From: Microbacteriaceae bacterium VKM Ac-2854
Lineage (GTDB): Bacteria; Actinomycetota; Actinomycetes; Actinomycetales; Microbacteriaceae
Direction: 5' to 3'
Assembly (NCBI GenBank): GCA_013205085.1
Contig: JABMLH010000001.1
Coordinates: 496,001-560,000 of the forward strand
DNA: 64,000 nucleotides
The position numbers were made by a program, and so were the translations under genes. The notes under the pieces were generated by a model that saw only the letters and a program-made list of their open reading frames with translations, was not told where the DNA came from and did not search any database. Within the stretch, counting starts at the first letter, position 1. Every line of letters begins with the position of its first letter. Of the stretch, positions 60,005 through 64,000 are shown one piece after another.

Positions 60005-60676
60005 CTAGGAACCGAGCGCGGCGAAGCGTTCGATGTCGCTCGGGGTGCCGCTGACGACGATGAGGTCGTGGTTGGAGACGACCGTCTGCTCGGTGGCGTA
60101 GGTGAAGGGTTTGCCCGGGCTCTTGACGCCGACGACGGTGACGCGGTGCTTGCGGCGCACGCCCGATTCCGTCAGGGTCAGGCCGCGGATCGGCTTGGGT
60201 GGGTACATCTTCGCCAGCACGAAGTCGTCGTCGAACTCGATGAAGTCGAGCATCCGACCCGAGACCAGGTGCGCGACGCGCTCGCCGGCCTCCGCCTCCG
60301 GGTAGATCACGTGGTTCGCGCCGATCCGCTCCAAGATCTTGCCGTGCGAGCGCGAGATCGCCTTCGCCCAGATCTGCGGGATCTTGAGGTCGACGAGGTT
60401 CGCCGTGATCAGCACCGATGCTTCGATCGAGGAGCCGACGGCGACGACGGCGACCTGGAAGTCCTGCGCGCCGATCTGCAGCAGCGCCTCGTAGGAGCGC
60501 GCGTCCGCCTGCACCGCGTGCGTGACCCGCTCCGACCACTTCTGCACCAGGTTCGCGTCCTCGTCCACGGCCAGCACCTCGCGGTCCAGCCGGTCGAGCT
60601 GGCCGGCGGTCGCGGCACCGAAGCGGCCGAGTCCGATCACGAGGACCGGGGCGTCGTAGCGGATGCGATCAACCAA
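60005..60676 (-). CDS. TrkA-type potassium channel regulatory subunit
   Basis: TTG start at 60676 chosen: AAGAGAGGCCCATCG precedes it and it overlaps the end of the trkH-type gene by 8 bases. 223 aa: RCK-N Rossmann domain (VLVIGLGRFGAATAGQLDRL; nucleotide site with Asp in VLAVDED) and RCK-C domain (about 140-220). Gates the membrane subunit in response to nucleotides. Pairs with the upstream gene. Confidence 0.92.
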   Translation of the reverse strand: MVDRIRYDAPVLVIGLGRFGAATAGQLDRLDREVLAVDEDANLVQKWSERVTHAVQADARSYEALLQIGAQDFQVAVVAVGSSIEASVLITANLVDLKIPQIWAKAISRSHGKILERIGANHVIYPEAEAGERVAHLVSGRMLDFIEFDDDFVLAKMYPPKPIRGLTLTESGVRRKHRVTVVGVKSPGKPFTYATEQTVVSNHDLIVVSGTPSDIERFAALGS

Positions 60677-62123
60677 CGATGGGCCTCTCTTCGGGTCGCC
60701 GGAACAGCTGGCGGCGTTGGCTCGCGGCGAGCGCGGCCGCGAGAGTAACGGTACCAACGCGGCCCATGAACATGGTCAGCGCCATGATGTAGACCCCCTC
60801 CGGCGGCAGCGACGCGGTCAGCCCCGTCGAGAGGCCGGAGGTCGCGAACGCCGAGATCACGTCGAACAGCACGTGATCGAGCGACGCTTTGGTGATGTGC
60901 AGGATCAGGATGCTCGCGACCGCCACCGTGGTCGCGCCCCAGAGCACCACCGAGACGGCCAGCCGCAGGACATCCCCCGGGATCCGGCGACCGAACGCCT
61001 CCATGTCGGTGTTGCCCTTCGCCTCGGCGAACGCGGCGAGGAACAGGATCGCCAGGGTGGTCACCTTGATACCGCCCGCGGTGGAGGCGGAGCCGCCGCC
61101 GATGAACATCAGCATGTCGGTGACCAGCAGGCTGGAGTTGTTGAGTTCGTTGATCTCGACGGTCGAGAATCCGCCCGAGCGCGTCATCGTGGAGAGGAAG
61201 AACGACTGGAAGACGGTGTCCGCGGCGTCCAGGTCGCCGAAGGTCTTCGGGTTGTCGAACTCGAGCACGATGTAGAGCGCGGCCCCCGCGACGAGCAGGA
61301 TCAGCGAGGTGACCAGCGTCATCTTCACGTGCATCGACCACTTGCGCGGGCGGCGCCAGCCGCGCGAGATCGCGTAGATCACCGGGAAGCCGATGGCGCC
61401 GAGGAACACGCCGAGCATCAGCGTGCCGAGGAAGTAGTAGTCGTTCTCGAACGCGGCCAAGCCCTCCGCGTTCGGCACGAATCCGGTGTTCGTGAACGCC
61501 ATCGCCGAGTAGTAGAAGCTGTGCCAGACCGCCTCGCCGACGGGGACGCCGTCGATCAGCATCCGGGGGAACAGCAGGGCGGCGACGATGATCTCGATCG
61601 CCGCGGCACTGATCGCGACCGTGGCGAGCAGCCCGCCGATCTCACCGAGCCGCACCGCTTGGCCCTCGGCGACCGGTCCGGAGTGGATCCGCAGCGGGTT
61701 CGAGTCGCTGGCCGCCATGAGCTTGGCCCGCAGGCCGAGCCGACGCGAGATCGCCAGACCCAGGATGGACGCGAGGGTCAGCACGCCCAGCGCACCGATG
61801 TTCACGCCGACGAAGACGATGGTGTGGCCGAAGGTCGACCAGTGCGTGGCCATGTCGACGGTCGCGAGGCCCGTCACGCAGATGACCGACATCGCGGTGA
61901 AGAACGCGTCGTGCAGCGGAGTGACGGAGTTCTCGACACTGGCCGCCGGAAGCGAGAACAGCAGAGTGAAGACCAGCACCAGGCCGGAGAAGATCAGGAT
62001 CGCGAAGCGCGACGGCGAGCGTCCGGCGAAGTCATCGACGACGTCGCGGATGCGCCCGAGCCCGGCGAACGGCGAGATCGGGGACGCCCCGGCCGGCCGG
62101 CGCGGCGGCTGCCGGATCACCAC
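60669..62123 (-). CDS. TrkH/KtrB-family potassium uptake channel subunit
   Basis: 484 aa with four M1-P-M2 repeats; selectivity-filter segments include SVICVTGLATVD, AMAFTNTGFV, TMTRSGGFSTV and AFATSGLSTGL, each with the conserved Gly. An intramembrane loop GGGSASTAGGIKVTT matches KtrB. GTG start at 62123. Forms a K+ uptake system with the overlapping TrkA-type gene. Confidence 0.94.
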   Translation of the reverse strand: MVIRQPPRRPAGASPISPFAGLGRIRDVVDDFAGRSPSRFAILIFSGLVLVFTLLFSLPAASVENSVTPLHDAFFTAMSVICVTGLATVDMATHWSTFGHTIVFVGVNIGALGVLTLASILGLAISRRLGLRAKLMAASDSNPLRIHSGPVAEGQAVRLGEIGGLLATVAISAAAIEIIVAALLFPRMLIDGVPVGEAVWHSFYYSAMAFTNTGFVPNAEGLAAFENDYYFLGTLMLGVFLGAIGFPVIYAISRGWRRPRKWSMHVKMTLVTSLILLVAGAALYIVLEFDNPKTFGDLDAADTVFQSFFLSTMTRSGGFSTVEINELNNSSLLVTDMLMFIGGGSASTAGGIKVTTLAILFLAAFAEAKGNTDMEAFGRRIPGDVLRLAVSVVLWGATTVAVASILILHITKASLDHVLFDVISAFATSGLSTGLTASLPPEGVYIMALTMFMGRVGTVTLAAALAASQRRQLFRRPEERPIVG

Positions 62124-62272
62124 GAACGCATCTGCTCTCGCACGGCAGCCATGCTACCCGCGGCGTCATCCGGCGCCGCGCCGCGTTCGCGCCTCCGGCC
62201 CGCATGCCGTCCGGCGCATATGCACAGGCGATGCGGTGGCCACGGCTCGGCGTCGCTGACTACCCTGGGGGC

Positions 62273-62704
62273 ATGGCAGACATCTTCGCGGTGATCGCGG
62301 ACGGCACCCGTCGCGACATCCTCTCGATCCTGCTCGATCGGCGGGTCGGTCGAGAGGGGCGCGGTCCGGAGATCAGCGTGTCCGAGATCGTCGCCCACCT
62401 CGAACTCAGTCAGCCCACGGTGTCCAAACACCTCAAGGTGCTGCGGGAGGCCGAGCTGGTCACCGTGCGCGAGGAGGGTCAGCACCGCTACTACTCGCTC
62501 GACTACACGCCGTTGGAATCCGTGGAGGACTGGCTGCTTCCCTTCCTCACCGCGGAGGAGGAGGCCGAGGCGGCGATCGACGAGTCGACGGCGGCCCGGG
62601 CGGAGTCGCTGGGCCGGGCGATCGCGGAGACCACTCACCAGGTGAGCACGGTTGTGCACGAGCTGCAGAGCAAGGTGGCCGAAGCGCTGCGGATCAAGAA
62701 GTAA
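62273..62704 (+). CDS. ArsR-family helix-turn-helix regulator
   Basis: 143 aa from ATG 62273; TACCCT ends six bases before it, so probably leaderless. Winged helix with FAVIADGTRRDILSILLD, VSEIVAHLELSQPTVSKHLK and REEGQHRYYSL, then a helical tail. It lacks the metal-binding ELCVGD site of ArsR sensors. Target unknown; it precedes the bS22 and glutaredoxin-like genes. Confidence 0.88.
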   Translation: MADIFAVIADGTRRDILSILLDRRVGREGRGPEISVSEIVAHLELSQPTVSKHLKVLREAELVTVREEGQHRYYSLDYTPLESVEDWLLPFLTAEEEAEAAIDESTAARAESLGRAIAETTHQVSTVVHELQSKVAEALRIKK

Positions 62705-62831
62705 CGTGTCGCGCCACCCGGTGGAGGCCCGATCTGGTATCGAAGTCCGGCGGGAACTCGTGTAACATCGCGGAAGGCAAATTTTGCATGGCCGTCTGCC
62801 CGGCGGTCGCCCTGAACGTTGTGAGGTCTTC

Positions 62832-62930
62832 GTGGGTTCTGTTATCAAGAAGCGTCGCAAGCGTATGGCGAAGAAGAAGCACCGCAAGCTGCTTCGTAAG
62901 ACTCGCCACCAGCGTCGCAACAAGAAGTAG
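62832..62930 (+). CDS. Small ribosomal protein bS22-like (AURKAIP1/COX24 domain), 32 aa
   Basis: GTG at 62832 follows GTGAGGTCTTC. The 32-residue product MGSVIKKRRKRMAKKKHRKL continuing LRKTRHQRRNKK is almost entirely basic and matches the short actinobacterial AURKAIP1/COX24-domain protein, known as bS22 in mycobacterial 30S subunits. Codon use is typical of a highly expressed gene (AAG, CGT, CGC). Confidence 0.92.
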   Translation: MGSVIKKRRKRMAKKKHRKLLRKTRHQRRNKK

Positions 62931-62951
62931 GCCCCGGCCTCTTCGAAGCTC

Positions 62952-62985
62952 GAGCGCTCGATCCCATCCGTGGGGCCGAGCGCTC
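62952..62985 (+). terminator. Stem-loop after the bS22 gene
   Basis: GAGCGCTCG (62952-62960) pairs with CGAGCGCTC (62977-62985), with an inner CCCA/TGGG pairing, followed by a short AATGCTTTAAAA tract. Probable intrinsic terminator. Confidence 0.65.
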
Positions 62986-63073
62986 AATGCTTTAAAACGA
63001 CCTCAGGCCGCGCGGGGTGAAGGCGTGCGCCGCCGATTCTGGACCGGCGTTCGGCTTCCGGTAACCTTCCGAG

Positions 63074-63343
63074 GTGGCGAAAACCGAGCTGACCCTTGTT
63101 GGAAAGCCGGGCTGTCACCTGTGTGACGACGCGCGCGAGGTGATCGAGACGGTTCTGGCCGAACTCGAGGGCCTCGAGGGGGCACCCGCCGTCTCGCTGT
63201 CCGAGGTCTCGATCCTGGATGATGCTGCGTTGCACGAGAAGTACGTCGAGGAGATCCCCGTCCTGCTCATCGACGGCAAGGTCCACAACTATTGGCGCAT
63301 TGATCCGACGCGCCTTCGCAGAGCCCTCCTGGAGAAGTCATGA
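63074..63343 (+). CDS. Glutaredoxin-like (DUF836) thiol protein
   Basis: 89 aa from GTG 63074; TAACCT ends six bases before it (leaderless type). Thioredoxin-like fold with GKPGCHLCDDAREVI (CxxC redox site at about 14-17) and the cis-Pro loop EEIPVLLIDGK. ATGA overlap with the next gene. Likely a cytosolic thiol-disulfide protein. Confidence 0.9.
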   Translation: MAKTELTLVGKPGCHLCDDAREVIETVLAELEGLEGAPAVSLSEVSILDDAALHEKYVEEIPVLLIDGKVHNYWRIDPTRLRRALLEKS

Positions 63344-63642
63344 CCATTCGTCACGTGGTGGCGTGGAAGCTGAACGCCATCGACCCGGCTCAGCGCGCCG
63401 AACACTTCGAGCAGATCGCCGCGTCGCTGAAGAGCCTGCTGCCGCTGATCCCGGAGATCCAGTCGATGACGGTCGGTCGGAACAGCCTGTTCCCGAAGGA
63501 CAACTTCGACATGGTTCTGATCGCGGACTACGCCGACGCGGATGCTCTGAACGCCTACATCGAGCACCCGGATCACCGCCGAGTGGCGGGTTCGATCCGC
63601 CCCCTGGTGCGCGAGCGCGCCTGCGTCGACTTCGAGGTGTAG
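63340..63642 (+). CDS. Dabb-family (stress-responsive A/B barrel) protein
   Basis: 100 aa. Dimeric alpha/beta-barrel pattern IRHVVAWKLN at the start and DNFDMVLIADYADADALNAY later, followed by HPDHRRVAG. Small ligand-binding or isomerase-like role; function not established. Translationally coupled to the glutaredoxin-like gene. Confidence 0.9.
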   Translation: MTIRHVVAWKLNAIDPAQRAEHFEQIAASLKSLLPLIPEIQSMTVGRNSLFPKDNFDMVLIADYADADALNAYIEHPDHRRVAGSIRPLVRERACVDFEV

Positions 63643-63862
63643 CTCCTCGAGCCGGTTCGCGGTTCCTCAGCCGGACCGGGCAACGACGACCCGCTGACGA
63701 GGTGCGAGACCCCGTGGCCGGCAGCGATATCAAAACGTTGTCGAGAACGGTCGTCGACGGTCACGGGGATGCCTCATCATTTGCTCAGGGGGCGGTTCGC
63801 TCCCGTTCAGGTGCACCGGGAACCACGCGATGGCGTGCGCCCGGTGCTGGGGAAGGATCCAC

Positions 63863-64000
63863 GTGTTCCGATCACGCCGATGCCGGGGGGCATCATTCAT
63901 CGCACTCGCCGCGGTCGTCGGAGCGCTCGCGCTCCCGAGTGCGGCGTCTGCAGAGGAACCGGCGTCGCCGGTCCTGACCGTGGCAGCCGAGTCGACCGCG
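63863..64000 (+). CDS. Secreted protein, 3'-truncated
   Basis: GTG at 63863 follows GGGGAAGGATCCAC. The 46 visible codons encode a signal peptide (basic start FRSRRCRG, core FIALAAVVGALALPSAASA) and a few mature residues (EEPASPVLTVAAESTA) before the window ends. Family cannot be told. The preceding 220 bases hold no gene; ATATCAAAACG at 63727 is an AT-rich spot that may belong to its promoter. Confidence 0.7.
   Translation, partial: MFRSRRCRGASFIALAAVVGALALPSAASAEEPASPVLTVAAESTA

Overview
The window is very high-GC DNA with dense, short-spaced genes, many GTG starts, GATGCGG/GGATCCG-rich codon habits and actinobacterial families (MshA-like glycosyltransferase, DIP1984, 13E12-type DUF222-HNH, HelR with a rifamycin-associated element, the 32-aa AURKAIP1/bS22 ribosomal peptide, HtaA). 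Together these suggest a chromosome of a Microbacteriaceae-like actinobacterium. This is inferred from gene content only.

1-19790 reads as one carbohydrate island. It starts inside a secreted GH43/ricin-lectin enzyme, followed by a 1131-aa LamG-Ig-GH43 enzyme and a 1372-aa LamG-Ig-GH127 (beta-L-arabinofuranosidase type) enzyme; all three end in the same roughly 90-aa two-cysteine module. Next comes a surface-complex operon (WxL-like protein, DUF916-type membrane protein, and a 58-codon ORF that is essentially an LPATG-plus-membrane segment), a LacI regulator, and a YtfQ/R/T/YjfF-type furanose ABC transporter with two different two-domain ATPases. A palindrome TGTTCCCGGTAACA occurs upstream of the WxL-like gene and of the binding-protein gene, with a variant upstream of the lacI gene, so these parts look co-regulated. 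Model: arabinan-like polymers are cut outside the cell, fragments are handled at the surface, and furanoses are imported.

20208-47483 is mixed housekeeping and accessory DNA: DIP1984, helR, nhaA, terC behind a likely yybP-ykoY (Mn) riboswitch, an inositol dehydrogenase with an IolR-like site, a PaaX-like regulator, a MarR/FUSC divergon with an 18-bp operator, a SWIM-SNF2 helicase, a lactate-oxidase-family enzyme, a DUF222-HNH protein, PadR, a deaminase, membrane proteins, an EamA transporter and a GAF regulator.

47638-52061 is a second WxL-like/DUF916 locus. Here the WxL-like domain is fused to an HtaA (heme-binding) domain, and the gene diverges from an orphan SdhA/NadB-type flavoprotein across two DtxR/IdeR-like boxes. 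The same surface-display architecture is therefore present twice, once under sugar control and once apparently under iron control. 52102-55066 is a LacI regulator facing a sugar isomerase/oxidoreductase operon with an 18-bp palindromic operator. 55675-63642 holds a receiver-less OmpR-type regulator, upp, tadA, a glutamine amidotransferase, proC, TrkA/TrkH potassium uptake, ArsR, bS22, a glutaredoxin-like protein and a Dabb protein; a new secreted protein begins at 63863.

Intergenic DNA is unusually rich in long-armed inverted repeats belonging to several recurring families, in copies of a GGTTTCGGCAGGCTCAACCA-type repeat, and in two short tandem arrays. Many genes appear to be leaderless (TANNNT, 6-7 nt, then ATG/GTG). 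I saw no rRNA, tRNA, CRISPR array, transposase or phage gene.
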